DNA from: Alphaproteobacteria bacterium | GTDB taxonomy: Bacteria > Pseudomonadota > Alphaproteobacteria > Rhizobiales > Hyphomicrobiaceae | Assembly: GCA_019137195.1 (NCBI GenBank) | Contig: JAGVSR010000145.1 | Coordinates: forward strand, 112,305-176,304 | DNA length: 64,000 bases | Reading direction: 5' to 3' | Part shown: piece by piece, positions 26,613 to 38,003 of the stretch | Layout: every line of letters starts with the position of its first letter | Numbering within the stretch: the first letter of the stretch is position 1 | Program-made: the position numbers and the translations under genes | Notes under the pieces: generated by a model | What the model saw: the letters and a program-made list of their open reading frames with translations, nothing else | The model's database searches: none | What the model was told of the DNA's origin: nothing

Positions 26613-27146
26613 ATGTTCGAGCGCAACAAGGTCGATAACGTCACGCCCCAGGTGCATACGGTGATGGTGCCGGCCGAGGTCACGCTCACAGACGAGGGGC
26701 CCCGGCCAGGCAAGGTCGCGGTGCCGTCGAACAAGAGCCTTGCGGAACACCTCAACAGCGCGGCGCCATTCATCGAGTTCGAGCCCCTGGGCGGAGAGCG
26801 GGCCTGGATCGCCAAGACGGCGGTAAGACAGGTAAAGGTCGTCACCCTCAGCGAGGCGAGGCTGCCGAGAGTCCAGGGCGACACGTTCGATCCCTACGAG
26901 GAACTGAGGATCGCGCGCACGGCCAGCTTCGAGGAGGTCCGTGCCGCGTACGTGAAGGCGAGCAAACTCTACCATCCGGACCGCTTCACGGGCATCGAGC
27001 TGCCACCAGAGATCAAGGCTTACGTGGAGGCGACGCAGCGCCGGCTCAATGCCTCCTACGCGCTTCTCGAGCGCTCGTTCGAAAGCCAGAAGCGCGCAGC
27101 CGAGCAGCGCTCGACGCCGGTCTATACGTCGCGCCCGGCGGCATGA
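26613..27146 (+). CDS. J-domain (DnaJ-like) protein with unusual N-terminal domain
   Basis: 177 residues. The C-terminal third is a J domain (from about FDPYEELRIAR) with the diagnostic HPD loop in LYHPDRF, which stimulates DnaK ATPase. The first about 85 residues form a beta-rich domain (VMVPAEVTLTDEG ... PFIEFEPLGGERAWIAKTAV) found with J domains in related bacteria; its ligand is unknown. The gene is divergent from the Pif1-like helicase and its 3' end overlaps the convergent transporter by 25 bases. Confidence 0.83.
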   Translation: MFERNKVDNVTPQVHTVMVPAEVTLTDEGPRPGKVAVPSNKSLAEHLNSAAPFIEFEPLGGERAWIAKTAVRQVKVVTLSEARLPRVQGDTFDPYEELRIARTASFEEVRAAYVKASKLYHPDRFTGIELPPEIKAYVEATQRRLNASYALLERSFESQKRAAEQRSTPVYTSRPAA

Positions 27147-28111
27147 TCGACTTCTTGTCGGTCCCCAACCAGGGGACCAGGCCGTGTGGCCACATCCTTC
27201 TCGGAGGAGGCGCGGACGACGAGCAACAGTGAGAATGCGAACAAAAGCATGCTCGCCATGGTCCACGGCGTCAAGCTCTCGCCGAACAGCAAGATCCCGA
27301 GCACCATGCCGGATGCGATCATGATGAAGCTCGAGAACGACGCGAACACCGCGCCTGCGTGCTTCACGAGAAAGAAGTAGACCAGCATCTCGACAACGAC
27401 CGCCAGAGCGAGAGCCGCGAACGCGAGATGGCCCCACGCCGAGTTGGCGGCGAGCGTTCCCGAGTGTATGGCCCCGAACGAGAACGGCAGCAGCAGGATG
27501 GCACCGCCGAGCGAGCCGCCGAACGCCACCTGGGTGGGGGCAAAGCCCTCGGGCCAGGAGCGTGCCACGTAAACACTGCCGAGCGCGTAGCAGGCCGGGG
27601 CGCCAAACGCCACGAGCACCCACGGCAGCATGTCGGGGCTCGGCAGGGCGTTCTCCGGCACAACGAGCACGGCCATGGCACCGAGACCGACGAGACAGGC
27701 CGCCACGGTGTGGCGCGTCAGCGGCTCAGAGCCGATTGCAGCCGCGAACGGCACGGTGAAGATCGGCGTCGTCGACATGATGAGGGTCAACAGCGCCGAG
27801 TCGATGTGGGGGGCGACCAGGAACGCGGTCAAGAGCGGACCGACGTACTCGAGCACGGCGACGAGAGCCAAAAAACGGAAGCGCGGCCAGGTGAGGCGGA
27901 ACAGGCCGCCGGCCACCACCAGATAGCTGCCGACGATGGCGGCGACGCAGGCGAGCACGACCGCCAGCGCCTCGGTCTCGGAAAGACCGCCGCCGGTCGA
28001 AACCTTGATGAGGCCCGGCTGGATTCCCCAAAAGACCCCGGATGTCAGGAGAAGCAGAACGTTGCGGATGCTGATCTGCGAGTTCTCGGGGCGCGAAGCG
28101 TGGGCTGGCAA
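27122..28111 (-). CDS. EamA/DMT-superfamily transporter
   Basis: 329 residues with ten probable membrane helices arranged as two EamA repeats (start TSGVFWGIQPGLIKV; second repeat from about WVLVAFGAPACYALGSVYVA). The family exports small metabolites such as amino acids or nucleosides; the substrate cannot be predicted. It is convergent with the J-domain gene, overlapping it by 25 bases. The last about 30 residues are polar and not part of the fold. Confidence 0.88.
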   Translation of the reverse strand: MPAHASRPENSQISIRNVLLLLTSGVFWGIQPGLIKVSTGGGLSETEALAVVLACVAAIVGSYLVVAGGLFRLTWPRFRFLALVAVLEYVGPLLTAFLVAPHIDSALLTLIMSTTPIFTVPFAAAIGSEPLTRHTVAACLVGLGAMAVLVVPENALPSPDMLPWVLVAFGAPACYALGSVYVARSWPEGFAPTQVAFGGSLGGAILLLPFSFGAIHSGTLAANSAWGHLAFAALALAVVVEMLVYFFLVKHAGAVFASFSSFIMIASGMVLGILLFGESLTPWTMASMLLFAFSLLLVVRASSEKDVATRPGPLVGDRQEVDHAAGRDV

Positions 28112-28232
28112 GGTCTACTCCCGGAAGCCGGCGCCAAGAGCACGGCCGGCGAGATCGTGCGGTGATGGCACGGCGGGGGCGCGACGGCAAGGCGAGGGCT
28201 CCTCGTTCGGTTCCAGCCCCGGGAACAGCGCA

Positions 28233-28266
28233 AAAAAAGCGAATGGCGCGGGGAGCTCCCCGCGCC
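28233..28266 (-). terminator. intrinsic terminator after the Cys-rich secreted protein gene
   Basis: GGCGCGGG and CCCGCGCC arms around GAGCT are followed on the minus strand by ATTCGC and seven T, about 35 bases after the stop codon. Confidence 0.88.
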
Positions 28267-28301
28267 GCCAGACAGAACCGTCCCCGCTTTCGACCGACCG
28301 T

Positions 28302-28604
28302 CTACTGGGCCTGGGCCCGCATGGCCGCGTTGCGGCGCTTCTCGACTTCTGCGGCCGAGACCTCACCGGCCGAGATCAGCGCGCTGACGCAGCGCTTGGA
28401 CAGGTTCTCGCCGTTCGAATTCATGCACTGGCGCAGGCCCGGGCTGCCGAGGCTGTGCTGGCTGCAATAGGCGAAGTAGTCGCTCATGCAGGCGATCTTG
28501 ACGGCCGGGCTTACGGCCGAGGCCTGGCTGGAGCCGAGTGTGAGGGCACCGAGGACCATGATCGTGGCCCGGGCGGCGAGTGCGGAAGTGAAGAGCGGGG
28601 TCAT
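28302..28604 (-). CDS. secreted cysteine-rich repeat protein
   Basis: 100 residues. A signal peptide (about 1-28, ending ASA) precedes one unit with four cysteines spaced as in Cys-rich/GLG1-type repeats: IACMSDYFAYCSQ ... LRQCMNSN ... RCVSALISAG. Such proteins are exported to the periplasm in alphaproteobacteria, and their job is unknown. The Cys pairs likely form disulfides. A good AAGGAG site precedes the ATG at 28604, and a strong terminator follows, so it is a single-gene transcript. Confidence 0.8.
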   Translation of the reverse strand: MTPLFTSALAARATIMVLGALTLGSSQASAVSPAVKIACMSDYFAYCSQHSLGSPGLRQCMNSNGENLSKRCVSALISAGEVSAAEVEKRRNAAMRAQAQ

Positions 28605-28817
28605 CAGAGTCTCCTTGGGTCTTGGATGGCCTGAACCTACGGAGTTCTGCAACCAACTTCAGTTCCCTTGGTAACTCGCCAGACGCGCTTAACTATTGTT
28701 GTCGTCTCCCAGCTTCTCCATCTGCCGCCCTGCAAGCCTCGACATCTTGACCGGCGCCGACCCCTGCCCTACGCAACCACGCCTGAGAGACGACGCACGC
28801 CAGACGGGGAGAGGTAG

Positions 28818-29663
28818 ATGAAACTCGTTCGCTTTGGAGCCTTGGGGTCGGAGAAGCCGGGCCTCGTCGACGCCGCCGGGAGGGTCCGCGACCTGTCGGG
28901 GCGCATCGCCGACCTCGCGGGAGCGGCTCTCGATCCTGCCAATCTCGCGAAGCTCAAGGCAATCGATCCGCAATCGCTGCCACTCGCACCCGAGGGCGTC
29001 CGGCTCGGGGCGCCGGTCGCCGGGACGCGCACGTTCATTGCCATCGGCCTCAACTACGCCGACCACGCCAAGGAGACGGGTCAGGAGATCCCGGCCGAGC
29101 CCATCCTCTTCAACAAGGCCGCGTCGTGCATCTCGGGGCCCTACGACGACGTCATCTATCCCAAGGGCGCGAAGCACATGGACTGGGAATGCGAGATCGC
29201 GTTCGTGATCGGCAAGCGTGCCCGCTATGTCGAGGAGAAGGACGCGCTCTCCCACATCGCCGGCTACACGATCTGCAACGACGTCTCGGAGCGGCGCTTC
29301 CAGATGAAGCGCAACGGGCAGTGGGTAAAGGGGAAGTCGGCGGAGACGTTCGGGCCACTCGGGCCCTGGCTGGTCACCACCGACGAGCTCGATCCGTCGA
29401 ACCTCGCCATGAAGCTCACGGTCAACGGCGACGTGCGCCAGAACGGCTCGACCGCGACCATGATCTTCTCGATTCCGAAGCTGCTCGCGCACGTGACCGA
29501 GTTCATGGTCCTGGAACCAGGCGACATCGTCACGACCGGCACGCCGCCCGGCGTCGGCTCGGCCATGAAGCCTCCGCAGTACCTGGTCGCCGGGGACGTC
29601 ATGGAGCTCTCGATCGCCGGTCTCGGCAGCCAGCGGCAGACGGTGGTGGCGTTTACAGGCTGA
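28818..29663 (+). CDS. fumarylacetoacetate hydrolase family protein
   Basis: 281 residues of the FAH superfamily, Mg-dependent enzymes that hydrolyse, decarboxylate or isomerise 2-oxo acids from aromatic and sugar breakdown. Metal ligands are visible as E124 and E126 in DWECEIAFVIG and D155 in ICNDVSERR. The N-terminal about 65 residues form the usual small domain. A GGGGAGAGG ribosome site lies before the ATG. The closest kinds of match are 2-hydroxyhepta-2,4-diene-dioate isomerase/ureidoglycolate-lyase-like members; no pathway genes are adjacent to decide. Confidence 0.9.
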   Translation: MKLVRFGALGSEKPGLVDAAGRVRDLSGRIADLAGAALDPANLAKLKAIDPQSLPLAPEGVRLGAPVAGTRTFIAIGLNYADHAKETGQEIPAEPILFNKAASCISGPYDDVIYPKGAKHMDWECEIAFVIGKRARYVEEKDALSHIAGYTICNDVSERRFQMKRNGQWVKGKSAETFGPLGPWLVTTDELDPSNLAMKLTVNGDVRQNGSTATMIFSIPKLLAHVTEFMVLEPGDIVTTGTPPGVGSAMKPPQYLVAGDVMELSIAGLGSQRQTVVAFTG

Positions 29664-29974
29664 GAGAGCCGGCCGGGTCGCGGACGAACGGCCGAGGCGC
29701 TCGACCACTCACAGCCGAGCCTTGTCCTCTCGACGGGGACGGGGCAGAGGTGGGGTGAACCGGCAAGCGGGTCGATGCAGACGATCAGGCTCCGGGCGGC
29801 GCTTCGCAACCTGGCGTGACGTGCCAGCACCCCGGCCCTTTCTCGCTTCGGAGCTGAGCCCGCCAGCGGAGCCTTCACCCAACGCTGGTGCAGTCACGCA
29901 TCACTAGTGTTCTTCCTGCATCTTCTTTCTGGCGCCGTTCGGTCCCATCTATCGGGGGCGCAGAGAAGGACCTG

Positions 29975-30997
29975 ATGCTGCAACCGCTGACCCGACCGCT
30001 CGCCCTGTCGACGATCCCGGTGCTCGACTGCGGCGCCGATTTCCCGCTGGCGACGCTCGACGCCTTTGGGCCGCGCGCCCAGGCACTCATGGACCTCGCG
30101 ACCCATCGCGTGCCGGCGGCGGCCTTGCGCCAGCTCGACCGCGTCTCGCTCGCGTGGCTCGAGAAGTGGGACAATGCGCACCTTCCCGAGATCAAAGCCG
30201 TGGCGGAGCGGCTTGCCCGACCCGGGGCCTACTTCTTCTCGGTCAACTACGAGTGGGGCTGCACCTGCCGCGTGGCGCCCTCTCCCGACCACCGGAGTGC
30301 CCGCCTCGTCCGCGTGCTCGACTGGCGCACGCCGGGGCTCGGGCGCAACATTGTCGCCGCCAGAGTTGCAGCTGCTGCGGGGCCGTTCGTGACGCTGACG
30401 TGGCCTGGCTACACGGGCGTGCTTACGGCGATGGCGCCGGGACGGTTCGCGGCGGCCTTGAACCAGGCTCCCATGCGCAAGGCCATTGGCTTCTACGTGC
30501 TCGACTGGGCGGCCAACCGTCACCGCGTCTGGCACATGCCACATCCGACGCCCGCGCATCTTCTGCGCCGGGTCATGGAGGAGGCGCCAGACTACGCCGG
30601 GGCACGACGCCTGCTCATGGAATGCCCGATCTCGACGCCGGCCATCTTCTCGCTGGCGGGGCTCAAACCCAACGAGATCACGGTCATCGAGCGGCAGGAG
30701 ACGGACGCGCGCGTCCACGACGGCCCCAATGTTGCCGCCAACCACTGGCAGGCGCCGGGCTGGACCGGACACACGCGCGGACACGACAGCCCGGGCCGCG
30801 CACGGCAGATGCATGGCGTCGCGCCCCATCTCGATCCCGAATTTCCATGGCTTCGGGCGCCGGTGCTCAACGAGCGGACGCGCGTCGTAATGGTGGCAGA
30901 CGCCGCCGAAGGCCGTCTCGTGGCAAAGGGATTTGAGGACGGTGCAACGGCCACAGACGCGCTCGAATGGGCAGCGGAGAAAACGAACGGCGAATAG
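29975..30997 (+). CDS. probable cysteine N-terminal-nucleophile hydrolase (acid ceramidase/NAAA/C45-like)
   Basis: 340 residues. The region NYEWGCTCRVAP followed by RLVRVLDWRT resembles the autocleavage site and RNLDW loop of the choloylglycine/acid-ceramidase/NAAA group, in which a precursor cuts itself before a cysteine that becomes the nucleophile; here Cys96 (or less likely Cys98). Downstream TWPGYTGVLTAMAPGRFAAALNQAP is the matching substrate-pocket segment, with Asn in the usual place. It would hydrolyse an amide bond of unknown substrate. No signal peptide is seen. The ATG at 29975 follows AGAAGGA; a GTG at 29888 adds 29 unlikely residues. Confidence 0.72.
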   Translation: MLQPLTRPLALSTIPVLDCGADFPLATLDAFGPRAQALMDLATHRVPAAALRQLDRVSLAWLEKWDNAHLPEIKAVAERLARPGAYFFSVNYEWGCTCRVAPSPDHRSARLVRVLDWRTPGLGRNIVAARVAAAAGPFVTLTWPGYTGVLTAMAPGRFAAALNQAPMRKAIGFYVLDWAANRHRVWHMPHPTPAHLLRRVMEEAPDYAGARRLLMECPISTPAIFSLAGLKPNEITVIERQETDARVHDGPNVAANHWQAPGWTGHTRGHDSPGRARQMHGVAPHLDPEFPWLRAPVLNERTRVVMVADAAEGRLVAKGFEDGATATDALEWAAEKTNGE

Positions 30998-31077
30998 CCG
31001 ATAGCCAGCAGGCGACCGGGACTGCTACACCCTGACGGCTACTGGCCACTCGATATTCGCTGAAGAAAGGCGGACTG

Positions 31078-31749
31078 ATGTTCTCGCAGGTCGAGCTTGG
31101 ACGCATCGCCGGCATCCCGGTCGTTCTCGACATGATGTTCGTGCTGATCCTGATCTTGTTCAGCTACCCCTACTTCACCAGTGGCGACACGCAGGACATG
31201 TCCGCGGGGCTCGTCATCATCGCCGGCATCATGCTGTCGATCCTGCTTCACGAACTCGGCCACGCTCTGGCCGGACGCCTGTTCGGTGTGCGGGTCACCC
31301 ACATTGCCCTGACCGCGCTCGGCGGCGTCGCCCAGTTCGAGCGGTCGCTGCCCAAGTCGGCGTTCGCACGCTCGATCATCTATCTGGCGGGTCCTGCGGC
31401 GAACCTCTTTCTTTGGCTCGGCTTCGGTGCCCTGTCGCAGCAGGACGTCGTGATCGGGCGACCGATGCTCGATCTCTCGATCCTGGTGCTCGCGAACGTC
31501 AACCTCTTCCTCCTCATCTTCAACCTCCTGCCGGCGTTCCCGCTCGACGGCGGGCATACGCTCAACGCCTGGCTCGACGTAGTCCTGAAGCCCGGCTGGC
31601 CGGTGAAGGTGGTGGCGGGGCTCGGCCTCGTCATCGCCGTGCTGCTCGCCATCTCGGCCTTGCCCGCCAACTTCTGGCGGCTCCTACTCGCCGTATTCCT
31701 GTTCCAGGTGAACTGGGAGTACTGGCAGCGGGCGGGCCGCTGGCGTTAA
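31078..31749 (+). CDS. M50 (site-2-protease-like) membrane metalloprotease
   Basis: 223 residues with about six membrane helices. The zinc site HELGH (58-62) lies in one helix and the third ligand D157 in NLLPAFPLDGGH in another, the hallmark of intramembrane site-2 proteases. Without PDZ or CBS domains it is a minimal member, like those of the SREBP-cleavage/YwhC type. Such proteases usually cut anti-sigma factors or regulators in the membrane; the target is not evident from neighbours. Confidence 0.88.
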   Translation: MFSQVELGRIAGIPVVLDMMFVLILILFSYPYFTSGDTQDMSAGLVIIAGIMLSILLHELGHALAGRLFGVRVTHIALTALGGVAQFERSLPKSAFARSIIYLAGPAANLFLWLGFGALSQQDVVIGRPMLDLSILVLANVNLFLLIFNLLPAFPLDGGHTLNAWLDVVLKPGWPVKVVAGLGLVIAVLLAISALPANFWRLLLAVFLFQVNWEYWQRAGRWR

Positions 31750-31898
31750 CGCCGCGGCGCGCCCGGGCGGCCGACCGCGCATTCCAAGCTCCGGAATAGG
31801 TGGACGGTTCCAGGTACCTGACAGGCTTTTGGTGCGGCCCGCCATGTCTGCTATAAGCACGCTATTGCCAACCCGACGAAGTCCGAGCTCCGGTCCCG

Positions 31899-32693
31899 AT
31901 GACGCGCACGTCCATGAAGCGCACCCTGAGGCGCGCCTATTTCTCTCTGTCGGTCGTTCTGGCCGTGGCGCTCGTCGCGAAGCTCGCCGATCTGGTGCCA
32001 GGCGTCGCCGGTACGCCATGGGCGACGCTCGCCGCCGACATCTACGACTGGCTCCGCGACATGTCGCTCGTGTTCGTGACAGTGGTCGCGGCCTATCTCG
32101 CCAACGTCTTCCAGAAGCGGTCGAAGTTCGTCGAGAGCCTGGAGGAGGTATGGCGCTCGATCGTCGCCACAAAGTCCGCCCTCTTCACCTTCTGCGAGAA
32201 GCAGTACCCGTCGAGCGACGACTATCTCGCCGCGTTCTGCCGCCTGTCGGAGACCATCGACAGCATGCGAATCGTATACCGCAACGCGGGTGAGACGGAC
32301 CGGACCGTCGGCCTCTACCCCTATGCGCCGCTACACGACATGCGCCGCGCGCTACAATCGATCGATCCACGCCAGCGACCCAATATCCCGCTCGAGGAGC
32401 GCGGGCTCGTCCGCGATGCGATCCTGCAATGCTTCTACGCCTTGCGTGAGACGTTCCTCGAGGAGCTCGATCTCTACGAGCCGGCGCATCCGTTGCTGAT
32501 CTCGGGCGGGCGGCGGCAGAAGCAACCGGGCGCAACGCGCCGCGCGCGGCGCCTGCAGGAGCACCAGCGCAGCGAGAACGGCCAGCTGCCGCCATCGCGA
32601 CCAGAGGTCGACGCGTTGCTGGCGGACCTCTACGCGCTCGAGTTTCCGGGACGGCGCGACGCGGCGGGTGAGCCGGAGACCGGGCGGTCGTAA
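31899..32693 (+). CDS. membrane-anchored hypothetical protein
   Basis: 264 residues, not recognised. Two probable N-terminal membrane helices (about 14-36 and 52-70, SLVFVTVVAAYLANVF) are followed by a helical, charged cytoplasmic part with several Arg/Glu-rich stretches and three scattered cysteines, and a polar C-terminal tail. ATG codons at 31899 and 31914 are both possible. The M50 protease gene ends 149 bases before it on the same strand, but nothing ties the two functionally. Confidence 0.68.
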   Translation: MTRTSMKRTLRRAYFSLSVVLAVALVAKLADLVPGVAGTPWATLAADIYDWLRDMSLVFVTVVAAYLANVFQKRSKFVESLEEVWRSIVATKSALFTFCEKQYPSSDDYLAAFCRLSETIDSMRIVYRNAGETDRTVGLYPYAPLHDMRRALQSIDPRQRPNIPLEERGLVRDAILQCFYALRETFLEELDLYEPAHPLLISGGRRQKQPGATRRARRLQEHQRSENGQLPPSRPEVDALLADLYALEFPGRRDAAGEPETGRS

Positions 32694-32788
32694 CCGCACC
32701 GGTCAGACGTGGATCGCATTCCCTCTCCCACAGGGACAAGGCCGGGGCGAGCGAGCACGATTTCCAAGAAGGCGGGCGACGAGCCCGT

Positions 32789-34066
32789 TCAGCCTGGACG
32801 GACCTGACCCGAGCCGCGCACGACGTATTTGAAGGTCGTCAGCTGCTCGACGCCGACGGGGCCCCGGGCATGGAGCTTGCCGGTAGCAATGCCGATCTCG
32901 GCTCCGAAGCCGAACTCGCCGCCGTCAGCGAACTGGGTCGAGGCGTTGTGGAGCACGATGGCGCTGTCGACGCGGGCCAGGAACTCGTCGGCGGCGGACT
33001 GGTCGCTCGTGACGATCGCGTCCGTATGCTGCGAGCCGTACTCGGCGATGTGGCGGATGGCACCGTCGACCCCGTCGACCTCCTTCACCGCAATGATGGC
33101 GTCGAGGAATTCATGGCCATAGTCGCCAGGGGCCGCCTTCTTGACACGCGGATCGACTTTCAGTGCTGCCGCATCGCCGCGCACCTCGCAGCCGGCGCGC
33201 AGGAGTGCCTTGACGAGGCCGGCCATCACCTCCTCGCCCGCCGCCTTGTCGACGAGCAGGCACTCCGTGGCGCCACAGATGCCGGTACGGCGCATCTTGG
33301 CGTTGAGCACGATTTTCTTCGCCATCTCGGGGTCGGCCGCTTTGTCGACGTAGGTGTGGCAGATGCCCTCGAGGTGCGCAAACACGGGTACGCGAGCCTC
33401 GTTCTGCACGCGCTCGACGAGACTCCTGCCTCCGCGAGGCACGATGACGTCGATCGACTTGTCGAGGCCCGAGAGCATGAGGCCCACGGCCTCGCGGTCG
33501 GTCACGGGCACGAGCTGGATTGCAGCCGCCGGCAGCCCGGCCTCCTTGAGGCCCTCGACGATGCAGGTGTGGATGGCAAGGCTCGAACGATGGCTCTCCG
33601 AACCGCCGCGCAGAATGGCGGCGTTACCGGCTTTCAGGCAGAGGCCGCCTGCGTCGGCGGTCACGTTGGGACGGCTCTCGTAGATGATGCCGACGACGCC
33701 GATCGGCACCCGAACGCGCGCGATCTTCATGCCGTTGGGGCGCGTCCATTCGGAAAGCACGGTGCCGACGGGATCGGCCAACGCGGCGATGTCGTCGAGT
33801 CCCTTGGCTATGGCCTCGACGCGCCTGTCGTCGAGGGCCAGGCGATCGATGAAGGAGGCCGGCCGGCCAGCCGCCTTGCCGGCGGCGACGTCCTCGGCAT
33901 TGGCGGCAACGATGGTGGCGGCATTGGCGCGGATCAAGCGGGCAGCGGCCGCCAGGGCCTTGTTCTTCACGGCGGCGGGGGCGAGCGCGAGCTGAGCTTG
34001 CGCACGGCGTGCAGACTTGCCGATCTCGAGCATAAGGCTCGTAATCCCGCTGTCGGTCTTGCCCAT
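32789..34066 (-). CDS. proA: glutamate-5-semialdehyde dehydrogenase (gamma-glutamyl phosphate reductase)
   Basis: 425 residues of the aldehyde dehydrogenase superfamily. Reduces gamma-glutamyl phosphate with NADPH in proline synthesis. The catalytic cysteine is in [10 protein letters not shown], and the signatures [15 protein letters not shown] and [28 protein letters not shown] are textbook ProA. It follows proB on the same strand but with a 506-base gap, wider than in most relatives. Confidence 0.96.
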   Translation of the reverse strand: MGKTDSGITSLMLEIGKSARRAQAQLALAPAAVKNKALAAAARLIRANAATIVAANAEDVAAGKAAGRPASFIDRLALDDRRVEAIAKGLDDIAALADPVGTVLSEWTRPNGMKIARVRVPIGVVGIIYESRPNVTADAGGLCLKAGNAAILRGGSESHRSSLAIHTCIVEGLKEAGLPAAAIQLVPVTDREAVGLMLSGLDKSIDVIVPRGGRSLVERVQNEARVPVFAHLEGICHTYVDKAADPEMAKKIVLNAKMRRTGICGATECLLVDKAAGEEVMAGLVKALLRAGCEVRGDAAALKVDPRVKKAAPGDYGHEFLDAIIAVKEVDGVDGAIRHIAEYGSQHTDAIVTSDQSAADEFLARVDSAIVLHNASTQFADGGEFGFGAEIGIATGKLHARGPVGVEQLTTFKYVVRGSGQVRPG

Positions 34067-34572
34067 GGTTCAAATCCTGCCGGGTCGCTGTTTGGAGCGC
34101 TTCTGCGCTTCTTCGAAGCGCACCGTCGCTCGAGCTGGTTGTCCTTGCGTGCTTCCGATCGGAAAAGACGGCTGACACGTTTCCGGAACCCCGCCAGCCG
34201 GCGGATCCAGACACCGATCTTCTTCTGTTGCGAAGCGCGTTTGGGACCGCCGGTAGCAGGCTCGGCGGCGTCCTGCAAGGACCGCCGCAAGAAACGGCGC
34301 CAATCAGCGATCCACCAGGTACGATCGATCCCTAAGGTGGCGATTGTGACGCCCGCTGCATTCCTGGAGCTCAACTCGCCTGTGGACTTCAGAATCCGAG
34401 CCACGCGAGATCAATGGCTTGCTGAAGTCTTCTCGACCGCGACGTTCGATCCGAGCGTACCGAAGAATGTGACGTGCCTCGCGGTCGGGACACTCGGGAT
34501 ACGTTTCGCCTGATGCATGTCGGGAGGCACGATGTCCGGCCCGCCGGGACCGACGCCGACTCTGCGATGCGG
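34067..34572. other. 506-base proB-proA spacer, no gene seen
   Basis: No reading frame here has a believable start, ribosome site or protein-like composition, and I see no T-run hairpin or RNA gene. It may hold a proA promoter or be the remnant of a lost gene. Confidence 0.5.
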
Positions 34573-35736
34573 CTACTTCCGGTTCAGGGCCATGTCGTCG
34601 CGATGCACGAGCTCGTCGCCGAACACGAAGCCGAGAATCCCCTCGATCTCGGCCGACTTTCGTCCCTTGATGCGATCAGCCTCGTCCTTGGTATAGGCGG
34701 CGAGGCCACGACCGAGCTCGCGGCCGTCGGCGGCGCGAATGACGACGGCGTCACCGCGGTCGAAGCTGCCTTCGACGCGGCTGACGCCGGCCGGCAAGAG
34801 GCTCTTGCCGGTCGAGAGCGCCTTCTCCGCCCCGGCGTCGATGTGCAGTGTGCCCTTTGGCTCGAGCTGGCCGGCAATCCAGCGTTTCTTGGCGGTCACC
34901 GGGTCCGACTTGGCGAGGAACCAAGTCACTTTGCTGCCTTCAGAAATCGCGCGTAGGGGGTGCAGCACCTTGCCGGTCGTGATGACCATGTTGGTGCCGG
35001 CGCCGAGGGCGATCTTGCCGGCCTCGATCTTGGTCTTCATGCCGCCCTTCGACAGCTCGGTGCCGGCATCGCCGGCCATGGCCTCGATCTCGGCCGTGAT
35101 CTCGGTGACGAGCGGAATATGGCGCGCCGAGGGGTCCGCTGCCGGAGGCGCCGTGTAGAGGCCGTCGATGTCGGAGAGCAGCACGAGACAGTCGGCAGAG
35201 ACCATGGAGGCAACGCGCGCGGAGAGGCGGTCGTTGTCGCCGTACTTGATCTCGGCGGTGGCAACCGTGTCGTTCTCGTTGACGACGGGGATTGCCTTGT
35301 ACTCGAGTAGCGTCTCGATCGTGCGGCGGGCATTCAGGTAGCGGCGGCGCTCCTCGGTGTCGCCGAAGGTTAGCAGCACCTGAGCTGTGATAAGTCCGTG
35401 CCTCGCGGCGAGCTCCTCGTAGGCATGGGCGAGGCTGATCTGGCCGACGGCAGCCGAGGCCTGCGACTGCTCGAGCTCAAGAGGACCCTTGGGCATGCCG
35501 AGCTTGTGGCGACCCAACGCGACAGCACCCGACGAGACCAGCACGACGTCCTTGCCTGCCAACTTCAATGCCGCCACGTCGTCGACGAGAGAGGCCAGCC
35601 ACTCCGCCTTCAGCGCGCCGGTCGCGCGGTCGGCGAGGAGCGCCGAGCCGATCTTCACGACCACACGGCGGGCGTTCGTCCATTCCGCTCGGGCGGAGGC
35701 TTTGGCGGGGGCTTCGGCTGAGGCTTTTTTCGACAT
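34573..35736 (-). CDS. proB: glutamate 5-kinase
   Basis: 387 residues. Phosphorylates glutamate as the first, feedback-controlled step of proline synthesis. An amino-acid-kinase domain ([14 protein letters not shown] ... [10 protein letters not shown] ... [19 protein letters not shown] ... [14 protein letters not shown]) is followed by a C-terminal PUA domain from about residue 290. An Ala/Lys-rich N-terminal tail of about 20 residues precedes the kinase. obgE-proB-proA is a standard alphaproteobacterial order; here two small genes sit between obgE and proB. Confidence 0.95.
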   Translation of the reverse strand: MSKKASAEAPAKASARAEWTNARRVVVKIGSALLADRATGALKAEWLASLVDDVAALKLAGKDVVLVSSGAVALGRHKLGMPKGPLELEQSQASAAVGQISLAHAYEELAARHGLITAQVLLTFGDTEERRRYLNARRTIETLLEYKAIPVVNENDTVATAEIKYGDNDRLSARVASMVSADCLVLLSDIDGLYTAPPAADPSARHIPLVTEITAEIEAMAGDAGTELSKGGMKTKIEAGKIALGAGTNMVITTGKVLHPLRAISEGSKVTWFLAKSDPVTAKKRWIAGQLEPKGTLHIDAGAEKALSTGKSLLPAGVSRVEGSFDRGDAVVIRAADGRELGRGLAAYTKDEADRIKGRKSAEIEGILGFVFGDELVHRDDMALNRK

Positions 35737-35931
35737 CTCGGAAGGTCCATGGCTCGGCCCGCGCATTTGCCCCGGTTCGGGGCTGGAAGGCAACCGGCGA
35801 GCAGGCCGCAAGCAGGCCCGGGCTTCGTGCAGGCATGAAAATTGGCATAGAATTCAGCGCAAATTGTCCCGGCGACCTCGACCAGTCCCTTAAATCGGTC
35901 CGTGATAATCGCGACATCGGGTAACGGACGC

Positions 35932-36276
35932 ATGGGCATGACGTACAAGGGCAGCAAAGTGATCGACCACGACTACGTCGGACGGCGGGAGAGCAACATC
36001 CGGGCCTACGTCGGCGAGCCGGGCCGGCCGGCAGTCAGGTGCGTGATCCGCAACGTATCGGAGCACGGCGCCTTCCTGGAGCCGGTCAGCTCCTTGATTC
36101 CCGGCAGGATCGTGCGACTCGCGATCGAAGGGCTGGGACTCGATCTCCGGTGCGAGGTGAGGCACCGGGGTCCGCGCGGCTTCGGCGTCCGATTTCAGAA
36201 CCATGCTGCCGCAGCGCGGCTCGCCGAGGCCGTCGCAAGCTGCGGGACGCCCTTGTCCGCGTGCGAGAGCCGATAG
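35932..36276 (+). CDS. PilZ-domain protein
   Basis: 114 residues, a stand-alone PilZ domain, which usually binds cyclic di-GMP. The RRESNIR segment (RxxxR type) and NVSEHGAFLE (the (D/N)xSxxG motif) are both present, so binding is plausible. It lies on the opposite strand to the surrounding genes, divergent from proB. ATG codons at 35932 and 35938 are both possible. Output unknown; single PilZ domains often control motility or exopolysaccharide. Confidence 0.83.
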   Translation: MGMTYKGSKVIDHDYVGRRESNIRAYVGEPGRPAVRCVIRNVSEHGAFLEPVSSLIPGRIVRLAIEGLGLDLRCEVRHRGPRGFGVRFQNHAAAARLAEAVASCGTPLSACESR

Positions 36277-36285
36277 GCGGCGCGG

Positions 36286-36567
36286 TCATGCGGGCGGCGG
36301 CGTGCCCGAACGTCCCCGCCACCAGCCCATGACGCGCTGGCGCAAAAGCCGGACGTAAGGGATGTCGTGGGAGAGGACGACGACGCCGAGCGGGATCATC
36401 CAAAAGCCGAGCACCGGCAGGAAGCCGAGGAAGCCGGCGAGGATGAGGAGCAAGCCGATCAGGATGCGGGCGGGCGCCCAGTCCGGCAGCGTATGGCTCC
36501 AGGAGCCGATCTTGATGGTGCGGGCCACGTGAGGTCTCCCGGTTGCCGATGCGTTCCGATCGGACAA
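36286..36567 (-). CDS. small PGPGW-like membrane protein
   Basis: 93 residues with two adjacent membrane helices (ILIGLLLILAGFLGFLPVLG and FWMIPLGVVVLSHDIPYV) followed by a basic, Trp-rich tail. The arrangement resembles the putative transmembrane PGPGW family, of unknown function. It is convergent with the PilZ gene, 9 bases apart. The first 15 residues are weak and a GTG start at VARTIKIG is possible. Confidence 0.68.
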   Translation of the reverse strand: MSDRNASATGRPHVARTIKIGSWSHTLPDWAPARILIGLLLILAGFLGFLPVLGFWMIPLGVVVLSHDIPYVRLLRQRVMGWWRGRSGTPPPA

Positions 36568-36758
36568 TCGGACATTCCCGAGGTGGTCACGTCAAGGGCT
36601 GGTGCGACGCGAGGCGGAGCCTCGCTCGCCAGCCTCGGCCTTCGTAACAGCGCAAGTCGTGCTGCGCTGCCCCCGTCAGACCTGCCTCTCGGAGACGTGC
36701 GCTCAAACCACGGCGGGTTCCGTGTCAGATCCGGAATTTCAGCCGCAGGTCGGTCAAC

Positions 36759-38003
<1,245 letters not shown>

